This document shows positions 7,887-15,479 of a stretch of 38,385 nt of DNA, in pieces. The DNA comes from DAHUYF01 sp035509275 (lineage in GTDB: Bacteria > Pseudomonadota > Alphaproteobacteria > ATCC43930 > CGMCC-115725), in NCBI GenBank assembly GCA_035509275.1, contig DATJLU010000111.1:1-38385 (forward strand), read 5' to 3'. Every line of letters starts with the position of its first letter. Within the stretch, counting starts at the first letter, position 1. Both the position numbers and the translations under genes were made by a program. Under the pieces are notes generated by a model. The model searched no databases. It had not been told where the DNA came from and saw only the letters and a list, made by a program, of their open reading frames with translations.

Positions 7887-8336
7887 TCAGGCCCCCGTGA
7901 TGGCTGACTTGATGGCAGCGGAGATGCGCTGATAGCAGCCGCAGCGGCAGATATTGCCGGCCATGGCGTCGTTGATCTCCGCTTCGGAAGGGTTCTTGTT
8001 GGCGGCGAGCAGGGCGGAAGCCTGCATGATCTGGCCCGCCTGGCAAAAGCCGCATTGCGGCACATTGAGGGTGTTCCACGCCTTTTGCACGGGATGGCTG
8101 CCATCGGCCGACAGCCCCTCGATCGTCGTCACCTTGCGGTCGGCGACCCCGCTCATCGGCGTCGCACAGGCGCGTACCGCCTCGCCATCGAGATGGACCG
8201 TGCAGGCCCCGCATTCCGCGATGCCGCAGCCGAACTTGGTGCCGGTCAGCCCAAGCTCATCGCGCAGATACCACAGCAGCGGCATCGACGGGTCGCCGTC
8301 GAACGCGTGCTGCCGACCATTGACGGTGACATTCAT
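7887..8336 (-). CDS. 2Fe-2S subunit of molybdenum hydroxylase, IorA-like
   Basis: The 149-residue protein carries two [2Fe-2S] clusters. The plant-type cluster uses C37, C42, C45 and C57 (CGIAECGAC and a following Cys). The second uses C95, C98, C130 and C132 (CGFC and CRCGC). This is the small subunit that relays electrons from the molybdenum site of the neighbouring large subunit. ATG at 8336 has GGGAGGA four bases upstream; the longer frame is not needed. It lacks a signal peptide and is presumably carried through Tat with the large subunit. Confidence 0.92.
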   Translation of the reverse strand: MNVTVNGRQHAFDGDPSMPLLWYLRDELGLTGTKFGCGIAECGACTVHLDGEAVRACATPMSGVADRKVTTIEGLSADGSHPVQKAWNTLNVPQCGFCQAGQIMQASALLAANKNPSEAEINDAMAGNICRCGCYQRISAAIKSAITGA

Positions 8337-8776
8337 TGCTTCCTCCCGAAAAATGCGCTGCCCGCCGCGCCGGCGGCCGATCCGCAAGGTTCGCTGCTGT
8401 CTCGCCGCAAGGATGGGGAGGACGCCCGGTCGCGACACGGTGCCCAACGGCACCACGCCCCTTGTCGCTCCTCCCGTGCACCCTCATTCCTCGCGTCGGG
8501 ATGCTTCGCCGGCCATGCCGACAGGCTTGCTTAGCGCAATACGTTACTGTGAGCCGCACGGGTGCGATCGTCAACACCAATTAGGCTAGGACGGATTGAG
8601 GCCACGATCGGCAACACACACGATCGGCAACACAATGGATGTGCGGCCGCCGCAAACTTGCCGCCGCGAGAGTGGCGCCATGGCCAATAACAGTCGCGAG
8701 CGGCACAGTCATGCGTCGCAAACTGAAAGATCATGCTCCCGCAGAATAGGAACTGGCCCGCACAGCAGGCCAGCTC
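8337..8776. other. Intergenic region, 440 bases
   Basis: No credible gene was found here; reading frames on both strands lack ribosome-binding sites and family features. The region must hold the promoter for the molybdenum hydroxylase pair and the 3' end of the cytochrome gene transcript. A short inverted repeat, CTGGCC/GGCCAG (8753-8773), follows the cytochrome gene. A perfect 16-base tandem repeat lies at 8603-8634. Confidence 0.6.
8603..8634. repeat. Perfect 16-base tandem repeat (two copies)
   Basis: CACGATCGGCAACACA occurs twice head to tail (8603-8618 and 8619-8634). A diverged copy with 12 of 16 matches lies at 8563-8578. The array sits about 230-300 bases upstream of the 2Fe-2S subunit gene. 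It could be a set of regulator binding sites or a slippage product. Confidence 0.6.
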
Positions 8777-9652
8777 TCATTTCGCGTCTGGGTTTCCGGC
8801 CTCGGTTGTACGGGCCTTTCTACCCGCCATGTGACGCAAATACGCTACGATCATCCCCAATTCTTCATCGCTCAGGTCCGCTTTGGCGAATCCGGGCATG
8901 CGTTGATCGGGCCACACCCGAACCGATGTCGGATCGCGGATCAGCGCACGCAAGCCCGCATCGGTGAAGTACTGAGTTGGGTTCATCGGCACGTTCAGAT
9001 CGGGACCGGCTGATGCTGCGCCGGCGTGGTTGAGGGTATGGCAGATGAAGCACTTGCTCACGAACAGGATTTGTCCGCCCCGCGCCGGGTCGAGTGCCGC
9101 GAGCGTCGGGTCAACCGCGAGCGCGGGCCAGCGCTTCGTCGGCGCATCGCGCACCGCCAGACTCTCGACTTGGTACGGCCATTCGACGGCTGGAACAGAT
9201 GAGGCGTGCGCGCCCATCCATACGATGTAAAAGGGGCCCGCGCTTTTGGCCTTATTGGGAATCGGCGGCCAGGGCGCGTTGGCTGGCTCGACCGCCACGT
9301 AGGCGACCGCCTCTCGGTCGCTGCCATAGATCAGATCGCGGGGGAGTTCGGCAACGAAGCCGTCTCGCGCCACAGCCTCGACCACGGCATCGGCCGGAAT
9401 GGGGATACCTTGCATAAGATTTGCCAGCGGCACGGCTCGATAGGCCCGTGGTGTACCGTATGCCACATCACGGGACGTCGTGATCTCGACCGCATCAGAG
9501 CGCGCAAGCAATGCATCCCGGTCGAAGGTTCGGGTGCGGCCGTCTGCCGAGACCGCGAGCGTCGGACCGGCCGCGCGCGACGGCGCGGATATCGTCGCAA
9601 CGAGAGCCGCTAAGCCGAAGGCGATAGATGCAGCGATCACCCTCTGCGACAT
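8777..9652 (-). CDS. Periplasmic cytochrome c with N-terminal sulfite-oxidase-like domain
   Basis: The 291 residues start at ATG 9652 (AGGTGG five bases upstream) with a Sec signal peptide ending near SRAA. Residues about 28-175 resemble the sulfite-oxidase/molybdopterin-binding fold as found in short proteins (YGTPRAYRAVPLANL, then PWPPIPNKAKSAGPFYIVW and WPYQVESL). No cysteine occurs before the haem motif, so the thiolate that binds molybdenum is missing. A single haem c follows: C201-F-I-C204-H205, with M252 in RMPGF as likely sixth ligand. The pairing suggests electron transfer in the periplasm. It is upstream of, and colinear with, the molybdenum hydroxylase and divergent from the Rieske/PQQ genes; it could serve either. 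Confidence 0.78.
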   Translation of the reverse strand: MSQRVIAASIAFGLAALVATISAPSRAAGPTLAVSADGRTRTFDRDALLARSDAVEITTSRDVAYGTPRAYRAVPLANLMQGIPIPADAVVEAVARDGFVAELPRDLIYGSDREAVAYVAVEPANAPWPPIPNKAKSAGPFYIVWMGAHASSVPAVEWPYQVESLAVRDAPTKRWPALAVDPTLAALDPARGGQILFVSKCFICHTLNHAGAASAGPDLNVPMNPTQYFTDAGLRALIRDPTSVRVWPDQRMPGFAKADLSDEELGMIVAYLRHMAGRKARTTEAGNPDAK

Positions 9653-9939
9653 CGGGCCCACCTGTTGGCTGCCAACGCCACCCTACCCGACTCAGTCTGT
9701 ATCGTATGCGCCGGCGCCCTCACCCACTCAAGTGTCCTTGCGTTGCTCGAGCACCGGCCGATGCTTCGTGGCACGGATTGTTGCCGGGCTACACTTGAAC
9801 ATGGTTGACGGCGAAGCTGAGTCGGGCCCACACTTCTCCGCACCAGATCACAGCGCATCTTCGCGGCATAAGCACATCGGCCGATCCGGGCAGAAGCTCC
9901 GGAGCAACGAGGCACCTATCCTCAGAACGAGGAGGGGAC
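9653..9939. promoter_or_regulatory. Divergent intergenic region between cytochrome and Rieske genes
   Basis: These 287 bases must carry promoters for both the leftward cytochrome gene and the rightward Rieske-PQQ dehydrogenase operon. No clear -10/-35 pair or large inverted repeat could be identified by eye. The placement suggests joint regulation of the two units. Confidence 0.4.
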
Positions 9940-10584
9940 GTGCACGGGAAGAAGGAAGGCGTCGAAGCGCCTTGCGGCGCGTGCAAAGCCGATCCCGGGA
10001 AGGGGCCGGCACGGCGCGCGTTTCTGCGCGGTGCCGTTGCCGTAGGCGCCAGCCTGTCCATGTCGCCCTCGGCGTTTGCGGCGGACGACAAGCGGGATGC
10101 CGTCGACACAGCCTCGGACGCGACAGCGCTGCCGCCGCAATTGGGCGACCACTTCGTGTTTGCGCTTGGCGACAAGCAAGGCGAGGTCAAGGTTGAGGAT
10201 CTGACGGTCGGCGGACCCCAGGTCGTCGCGTTTCCGATGGACCCGAAGAGCGGCCTGGTGCGCGATAATTCGCGCCTCAACATGGTCATCCTCATTCGTT
10301 ACGACGCTGCCGATTTGAGCGCCGAGACGCGCGCGCACGCCGCCGACGGCGTGGTCTGCTACACCGCCGTCTGCACCCATCAGGGCTGCCCGGTGAGCAT
10401 GTGGTCGACGGAACGCAAAGCGGTTTTCTGTTCCTGTCACGGCTCGATTTACGACCTCAAGGACGGCGCGCAGGTCCTGGACGGACCCGCCCCCAGGCCG
10501 CTGCCGGCGCTGCCCTTGAAGATCGACAACGGTGCCCCGGCGGTGGCCGGGTCTTTTACCGGACGCGTCGGCTCACAAATCTGA
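9940..10584 (+). CDS. Tat-exported Rieske [2Fe-2S] protein
   Basis: The start is GTG at 9940, behind a strong GAGGAGGGG site; earlier in-frame codons lack one. The 214 residues contain a twin-arginine-like signal (ARRAFLRGA near residue 25, then a hydrophobic stretch ending AFA). The C-terminal Rieske domain has cluster ligands C145 and H147 (CTHQGC) plus C164 and H167 (CSCHGS). C150 and C166 can form the disulfide typical of high-potential, bc1-type Rieske proteins. No cytochrome b or c1 gene is near, so this is not a bc1 operon. It is followed after 71 bases by the PQQ dehydrogenase and may be its redox partner. An extra CGAC motif lies near residue 12. Confidence 0.86.
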   Translation: MHGKKEGVEAPCGACKADPGKGPARRAFLRGAVAVGASLSMSPSAFAADDKRDAVDTASDATALPPQLGDHFVFALGDKQGEVKVEDLTVGGPQVVAFPMDPKSGLVRDNSRLNMVILIRYDAADLSAETRAHAADGVVCYTAVCTHQGCPVSMWSTERKAVFCSCHGSIYDLKDGAQVLDGPAPRPLPALPLKIDNGAPAVAGSFTGRVGSQI

Positions 10585-10655
10585 TGCGGAAGTGTCCGGG
10601 CTTGTGCTGATCGTGCCGAATGCCGCATCAGAGTTTTCAAGGGGAGGAAAAAGGC

Positions 10656-12377
10656 ATGACGAAACCGCTTGTTTTCGCAGGCCTGGCAGCCGCGCTGCTG
10701 GCGGGGCCGATCGATACCGCCCTCGGGGCGGACTACACGCCGGTGACGGATGCGCGCCTGACCAATCCCGAACCGCAGAACTGGCTCATGACGCGAGGCC
10801 GCTATCAAGGCTGGAGCTACAGCGACCTGTCGAAGATCAACGCCGGCAACGTCAAGAACCTGGTGCCGGTGTGGAGCTTCTCGACCGGCGTCGATTCCGG
10901 TCACGAGGCGCCGCCGATCGTCAACGACGGCATCATGTTCGTGGCGACGCCCTACAGCCAGGTGGTGGCGCTCGACGCCGCGACCGGCGACCTGCTCTGG
11001 CGCTACAAGCGTACGATCCCCGAGGGTTTCAGTGCGCTCCACAACACCAGCCGCGGCGTCGCCCTTTATGGCGACAAGGTCTATTTCCCAACGCTCGACG
11101 CGACGCTCGTCGCGCTCGACGCAAAGACCGGCAAGGTCGACTGGGAGGCCAAGGTCGAAGATTGGAAAACCGGCTACTACATGACGCTCGCGCCGCTGAT
11201 CGTGAAGGGCAAGGTCATGGTCGGCGTCTCCGGTGGCGAGTTCGGCATCCGCGGCTTCATCGCCGCCTATGATGCCGAGACCGGAAAACCCGTCTGGAAG
11301 ACCTACACCATCCCGGAGCCCGGCCAGCCCGGCAGCGAAACCTGGCAGAAGGCGGACACCTGGAAGCGGGGCGGCGGTTCCGCCTGGATGACCGGCACCT
11401 ACGATCCCGCGAGCGATACGGTCTTCTGGGGCACCGGCAATGGTTCGCCGTGGTTCGGCGACCAGCGGCCCGGCGACAATCTCTACACCTCCTCCACCAT
11501 CGCGCTCGATCCCGAGACCGGCAAGATGAAGGGGTATTTCCAATACCACCAGAATGACAGCTGGGATTGGGACACGATGAATGCGCCGATGGTCATCGAC
11601 TATCAGAAGGACGGCTCCACCGTGAAGGGGCTCATCACCCCGTCGCGCAACGGCTATCTCTATTGGCTGGAGCGCAAGCCCGACGGCGGCATTTCCTTCG
11701 TCAGCGCCACGCCCTATGTGAAGCAGAACGTCTTCAAGAGCATCAATCCCGAAACCGGGCGGCCCGATGTCGACGAGGCGCACAAGCCGGGAACCGGTAA
11801 GGAGGCGGCCTTCTGCCCGAGCCTCTGGGGCGGCAAGGACTGGCCGTACGAGGCCTATAACCCGAAGACCGGCATGGTCTACATCCCGTCCAACGACAAT
11901 CACTGCGGCCATCTCAATGGCAAGGTTGAGCCCTATGTGGCGGGGCAGTGGTGGACCGGCGTCGCCATTCCGGATATCGGCTTCACCGTCGACAAGGATG
12001 CGCCCTTCTACGGCGAGATCCAGGCCTGGAACGTCGACACCGGCAAGCGGGTCTGGCGCGACACCTACTCGAACTCGATGATGTGGGGCTCGCTCCTGAC
12101 GACCGCCGGCGATCTCGTCTTCGGCGGCGGCACGAACGACCGCTATTTCCGCGCCTACGACGCCAAGTCAGGCGAGGAGTTGTGGTCGTTCCGGACAAAC
12201 TCCGGGATCATCGCGCCACCGTCGACCTTCGAAGTCGGCGGCGTGCAGTATGTGGCGGTCGAGTCTGGCTACGGCGTTGACCCGGCCTTCCAGCAGGGCC
12301 TGCTCAGCAACCTTGTCGGCTGGCAGAAGGACGTACCGCAGGGCGGCGTTGTCTGGGTGTTCGCTCTGAGTAAGTGA
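10656..12377 (+). CDS. PQQ-dependent alcohol dehydrogenase, methanol/ethanol family, lanthanide-type active site
   Basis: This is an eight-bladed quinoprotein that oxidises alcohols or aldehydes in the periplasm. ATG at 10656 follows GGGGAGG; the 573 residues have a Sec signal ending LGA. By alignment to MxaF the active site is E195 (SGGEFG), N262 (GTGN), catalytic D304 and R331 (PSRNG). D306 in WDWD fills the position that is Ala in calcium-dependent MxaF and Asp in lanthanide enzymes (XoxF, ExaF). The vicinal Cys-Cys pair of classical enzymes is replaced (ALHNTSRG). Tryptophan-docking blades are clear (DAxTGxxxW and similar). No XoxG/MxaG cytochrome or XoxJ is adjacent; a Rieske gene precedes it instead. 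The substrate is unknown. Confidence 0.92.
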   Translation: MTKPLVFAGLAAALLAGPIDTALGADYTPVTDARLTNPEPQNWLMTRGRYQGWSYSDLSKINAGNVKNLVPVWSFSTGVDSGHEAPPIVNDGIMFVATPYSQVVALDAATGDLLWRYKRTIPEGFSALHNTSRGVALYGDKVYFPTLDATLVALDAKTGKVDWEAKVEDWKTGYYMTLAPLIVKGKVMVGVSGGEFGIRGFIAAYDAETGKPVWKTYTIPEPGQPGSETWQKADTWKRGGGSAWMTGTYDPASDTVFWGTGNGSPWFGDQRPGDNLYTSSTIALDPETGKMKGYFQYHQNDSWDWDTMNAPMVIDYQKDGSTVKGLITPSRNGYLYWLERKPDGGISFVSATPYVKQNVFKSINPETGRPDVDEAHKPGTGKEAAFCPSLWGGKDWPYEAYNPKTGMVYIPSNDNHCGHLNGKVEPYVAGQWWTGVAIPDIGFTVDKDAPFYGEIQAWNVDTGKRVWRDTYSNSMMWGSLLTTAGDLVFGGGTNDRYFRAYDAKSGEELWSFRTNSGIIAPPSTFEVGGVQYVAVESGYGVDPAFQQGLLSNLVGWQKDVPQGGVVWVFALSK

Positions 12378-12411
12378 ACCGGCGGCAGGCCGCACCGGTC
12401 TCGTTCGCTGG

Positions 12412-12441
12412 ACGCCAGCCACCCGCCAGGGTGGCTGGCGT
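12412..12441 (+). terminator. Hairpin after the PQQ dehydrogenase gene
   Basis: ACGCCAGCCACCC (12412-12424) pairs perfectly over 13 bases with GGGTGGCTGGCGT (12429-12441) around a GCCA loop. A second, outer repeat GTTCGCT/AGCGAAC brackets it. No U-tract follows, so it may be a processing or stabilising structure that sets expression of the downstream small gene. Confidence 0.5.
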
Positions 12442-12477
12442 TCGGCCGAGCGAACCGGATGATCGCGGAAACCATTG

Positions 12478-12927
12478 ATGAGAAATCTTCGATCAACCGC
12501 GTCGGGTGCGCTGCGAGCGGGCATGCTGGCGGCGGCGCTGCTGGGCCTGCACATTGCCTGTCGCGCGCCGCCCGCATCGGCCGACGACCCGCTTCCCTAC
12601 AAGGTCGAGGTGAGCGATATCACGGCCAAGGTCGGCGAGCCTGCGGTTCTTCACGCCACGGTCACACTTCGTGCCGGCTACCGGCTGCTCGACGCGTACA
12701 ACAACCGGGTGATGCAGCTTTCCTCGTGGGATGACGGGGTCGCGTTCGAGCACAAGGTGGTGGACGCGTCGATCCGCGACGGCGCGCTGGTCTTTGCCAT
12801 CGGGCTCAGGCCGACGAAGCCCGGCAAGCACCCGATCAACGGCGTGTTCCGCTTCGGCTACATTGTCGGCGATACCATGATGATGATCTCGGTGCCGCTC
12901 ATCGCCAATGTGACCGGGACCGAGTAA
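12478..12927 (+). CDS. Periplasmic protein of unknown function in the PQQ dehydrogenase operon
   Basis: The 149 residues start at ATG 12478 with a basic N-terminus (RNLRS), a hydrophobic stretch and an ASA-DD junction near residue 36, giving a Sec signal peptide. The mature part is rich in beta-strand patterns (YKVEVSDITAKVGEP, HATVTLRAGYRL, VFAIGLRPTKPGKHPI), consistent with an immunoglobulin-like sandwich. No metal-binding motif is obvious; the sequence MMMIS near the end is unusual. It lies 100 bases after the PQQ dehydrogenase on the same strand and may be an accessory factor. The family is not recognised. Confidence 0.65.
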   Translation: MRNLRSTASGALRAGMLAAALLGLHIACRAPPASADDPLPYKVEVSDITAKVGEPAVLHATVTLRAGYRLLDAYNNRVMQLSSWDDGVAFEHKVVDASIRDGALVFAIGLRPTKPGKHPINGVFRFGYIVGDTMMMISVPLIANVTGTE

Positions 12928-12957
12928 AGCCCCGCCGGCGCAGGACAAGCCGGTGCG

Positions 12958-13164
12958 CTATTCGTCCTCGGAACTGCCAAACATGCAGATCACCTGCACC
13001 GGCTGGTAGCCGGCATCGTCGATGCTGCCGGAGAGCGTTTTCTGCATCTGCTCGGCGCGGGCGCTGCACTCGGCATCGCTCTTGGGCGCCGGATGCTGAA
13101 TCTCCTGCTTGCATTGGCCGGTATGCGGCAGGCATGCGACCAGAACCAGGGCGATAGCATTCAT
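12958..13164 (-). CDS. Small cysteine-containing protein, paralogue of the 34-residue ORF at 13965
   Basis: The 68 residues start at ATG 13164 (GAGG six bases upstream) with MNAIALVLVACL, a short hydrophobic N-terminus with a Cys at 12 that could be a signal or lipoprotein-like segment. Three further Cys follow. The C-terminus SIDDAGYQPVQVICMF closely matches the 34-residue ORF on the other side of the DUF1194 gene. It lies 100 bases after that gene on the same strand and faces the PQQ operon end. Function is unknown. Confidence 0.55.
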   Translation of the reverse strand: MNAIALVLVACLPHTGQCKQEIQHPAPKSDAECSARAEQMQKTLSGSIDDAGYQPVQVICMFGSSEDE

Positions 13165-13263
13165 CTCCAACCTCGATCAACGTTGCACAAGCGGCTGCGC
13201 CAGCCGGATGCCGGGCCGATCGGGCCGGCCGTCCGCTTTTTCGCCCGGCGTCGGGCGGGCCCT

Positions 13264-13968
13264 TCAACGCAGGCTGGCCAAGCTCGGGGCCGCGACGCGG
13301 CCCGCGATTTCGCGCGTCAGCTTCTGGCGAAAAGCCTCGGCGAATGCGTCGAAGCCGTTGGCGACGACCAGGAACGCGTCACTGCCCCCGACCACATTGG
13401 CGCGATACCAGGCATCGACATCCGGCTCGCTGCCGGAGGTGATCGGCAGCCCGTTGACGGTGACGCCATGCGCGACGGCGGCATCGCGGCTCTCGCGGGT
13501 CGGGACCTCGCCGATGTTCTGCTTGCCGTCACCCGAGACGTCGATCACCTTGCGGCCGGGGGTGAGCGGCACGCTCTGAAACAGCGCGTCCGCGGCGGCA
13601 ATGCCGCCCGCCGGATCCGTCATCGTGTGCACCCAGGAGCGCGGGGCCCGCCGGAGACTCATCGCCAGTCCGGCGAGGTCCTGGCGATTGTGGATCACCG
13701 TCCAGGGAAGGACGACTCGCTGCTCCTCCGCCCATTCGACCACGGCGATCTCGATCGTCTGATGCGCGCCGGCGGAGACCACCGCCGCCAGCGCATCGCT
13801 GTCGAGCGCGTGGGCGATGCCGTCGCGTTGCAGCTGGAAGCGCTCATCGTTGACCGAGCCCGAAACGTCGACCGCAAGCACCAGCGCCACATCGGCCTGG
13901 GCTGCCGCCGGATGAAGCCTAACCAGGAGCCCGAGAGCGAGCGCCGCGCAGAAGCCGAGGCCTCTCAT
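13264..13968 (-). CDS. DUF1194 protein, secreted von Willebrand factor A-like domain
   Basis: The 234 residues comprise a Sec signal peptide (hydrophobic 6-18, AAAQA at 21-25) followed by one vWA fold. The metal-ion-dependent adhesion site begins D34-V-S36-G-S38, and a second acidic loop, VIDVSGDGKQN, is present. This matches DUF1194, common in alphaproteobacteria and not assigned a biochemical role. It probably binds a periplasmic partner through Mg2+ or Ca2+. The start ATG at 13968 overlaps the stop of a 34-codon ORF by four bases (ATGA), so the two are probably translationally coupled. Its position next to the quinoprotein operon recalls the vWA proteins (MxaC, MxaL) of methanol oxidation clusters, but a shared role is inference. 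Confidence 0.82.
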   Translation of the reverse strand: MRGLGFCAALALGLLVRLHPAAAQADVALVLAVDVSGSVNDERFQLQRDGIAHALDSDALAAVVSAGAHQTIEIAVVEWAEEQRVVLPWTVIHNRQDLAGLAMSLRRAPRSWVHTMTDPAGGIAAADALFQSVPLTPGRKVIDVSGDGKQNIGEVPTRESRDAAVAHGVTVNGLPITSGSEPDVDAWYRANVVGGSDAFLVVANGFDAFAEAFRQKLTREIAGRVAAPSLASLR

Positions 13969-14069
13969 GCGTCGCTATTGCCCGATGCCGCATCATTGAA
14001 ACGGCAGATCACCTGCTGCGGTTGGTCGCCGCTGTCATCGATCAACCGGGTCAAAGCGATAGCGTTCAT
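13965..14069 (-). CDS. 34-residue ORF, internally deleted relative of the 68-residue protein
   Basis: ATG at 14069 is preceded by GAGGTG at a good distance. The product begins MNAIAL and ends with LIDDSGDQPQQVICRFND, matching the two ends of the 68-residue paralogue at 12958 but lacking its middle, about 35-40 residues. It overlaps the DUF1194 start by four bases. It may be a remnant of a duplication or a functional leader that drives coupling. A longer frame from ATG 14207 (80 residues) also has an AAGGA site and cannot be excluded. Confidence 0.45.
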   Translation of the reverse strand: MNAIALTRLIDDSGDQPQQVICRFNDAASGNSDA

Positions 14070-14588
14070 TTTCACCTCGAGTGTTCGACGCCTGGCCGGT
14101 GCCGGCGGACGAGCCGTCTTTTCCCTCATGCCAAAGTCATGCCACCAGATCCGCCCGCGATCGCTTTGGGCTGCCGGCGGTTGCGTCACATCTTCGCACT
14201 GACTCATTTTGCTAATTCCTTAACTCCCCAGAACGATCGCGCAATTTTCACCCCTCGCCGCTCTACCACGACGATCGATCGTTTCCCGGGAGATTTATTG
14301 TTCGGCGCGCCATGTGATCGAGGCGCTGGCCGCCTGCGTCGATCGCGCCGTTTTCTCCAAGGCGCCCGCTGTGCCCCGGCCCCTGGACGTGGTCGGCGCT
14401 CAGCCAAAGTCAATGGGCCATGCTCACGGCCGACCAGCGCCCCGCGTCGCCCGCCTTGATTTTTGTGAGATTGATTTTAGTAAGATTAGGTCTATCTGCT
14501 TCCTCGCGAGAAGCGCGCGCAAGTTGAATCCGCTTGCCCGAAATACCGCGGCGGGCGCATAGTCCCTCACCTTTCGGGGGAGCCAAAC
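14070..14588. other. Intergenic region, 519 bases, with AT-rich patches
   Basis: No convincing gene. The left part (about 14200-14260) is AT-richer than its surroundings and probably holds the promoter for the leftward DUF1194 unit. The right part carries an AT-rich tandem repeat at 14458-14487 upstream of the SPFH gene. Other frames in between lack ribosome-binding sites. Confidence 0.5.
14458..14487 (+). repeat. AT-rich 15-base tandem repeat upstream of the SPFH gene
   Basis: GATTTTTGTGAGATT and GATTTTAGTAAGATT stand head to tail and match at 13 of 15 positions. The copies lie about 100-130 bases before the SPFH start in otherwise GC-rich sequence. They may be a promoter element or regulator binding sites. 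Confidence 0.5.
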
Positions 14589-15479
14589 ATGGCGATCACG
14601 CGGCAGGTTGTCTCGACGCTCACCAACGACGGCCGTGAGGTGATGGGGCCGGGCGTTCTCGTTTGGCACTATCCCGACAGCTCGATCGTCAACAACTCGC
14701 TCTTGACCGTCGAGAGCAATCATTTCTGCGTCCTGAAATCCAGGGGCGCGATCTTGAGCGTCTACGACACCGGACAGTATCCGGTAACGACACCCGATAA
14801 GCCGATCCTCGGCTCCTTCACCCAGGCCTTTTTCGGCGGCCAGAGTCCTTGGCAGTACGAGGCGATCTACATCAATCGCGCCAAGATGGTGGTGAAGGCG
14901 AAAGGCCTCGCCCTGTCCTCCGAGATGGCCGAGTTGGCCTACGAGGTCGATTACTATTTCCACTGTGCCAGCAAGGACGACGCCGTGGCGCTCGTCACCC
15001 ACATGCCGATCGGCGGCGATCACATGATCAGCGCCGACCAGGTCAACGAGTACGCCATGCCGGTGGTCGAGCAAGCGATCAATCAGGTCGTGCAGGTGAC
15101 GCCGTTGGAGCGCGTCAATGAGAAGATCCACGAGATCGGCGAGACCGTGCATGGTCATCTCCAGGATTTCCTCAAAGTGTTCGGTATCACGCTCGATACC
15201 GTGAAGGTGCTGATATTCCCGCGCGACGAACGCATGCGCGCGCTCATCTCGCTCCGCGCCTTCGGTCTCCAGGAGATCGACGCGGTGCGCTACTACACGG
15301 CGATGATCATGGCCGAGCGCGGCGTCGTCTCGGCACCGAACATGGCTGTGGGCCAGCCCTTCAACGTGGGCTCGGCCTTGGCTGCGCTCGGGCTCGGCGG
15401 CAATTCATCAGCGCCGCCGACACAAGCCTCATCTCCGGTGCCGTCCACGGCACCGTGGGGTGGGGCCCGCAATGACTGA
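14589..15479 (+). CDS. SPFH-domain (stomatin/prohibitin-like) protein
   Basis: The 296 residues start at ATG 14589 behind GGGGGAG. Residues about 30-215 follow the SPFH/band 7 pattern: beta-rich N-terminal part (FCVLKSRGAILSVYDTGQYPV), the conserved PILGSF turn, and an amphipathic helix region with VVEQAINQVVQ and HLQDFLKVFGITLDTVKVL. Unlike stomatins there is no N-terminal membrane helix, as in the YdjI/virion-core-like branch. The tail (about 265-296) is a Gly/Pro/Ser-rich linker without a zinc ribbon. It overlaps the next gene by eight bases, so the two likely act together. The role is probably membrane-associated scaffolding. Confidence 0.78.
   Translation: MAITRQVVSTLTNDGREVMGPGVLVWHYPDSSIVNNSLLTVESNHFCVLKSRGAILSVYDTGQYPVTTPDKPILGSFTQAFFGGQSPWQYEAIYINRAKMVVKAKGLALSSEMAELAYEVDYYFHCASKDDAVALVTHMPIGGDHMISADQVNEYAMPVVEQAINQVVQVTPLERVNEKIHEIGETVHGHLQDFLKVFGITLDTVKVLIFPRDERMRALISLRAFGLQEIDAVRYYTAMIMAERGVVSAPNMAVGQPFNVGSALAALGLGGNSSAPPTQASSPVPSTAPWGGARND

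Noticed and set aside
9940..10584. Assignment as the bc1 complex Rieske subunit (petA)
   Set aside because: No cytochrome b or c1 gene follows; the Tat signal and PQQ dehydrogenase context point to another role.
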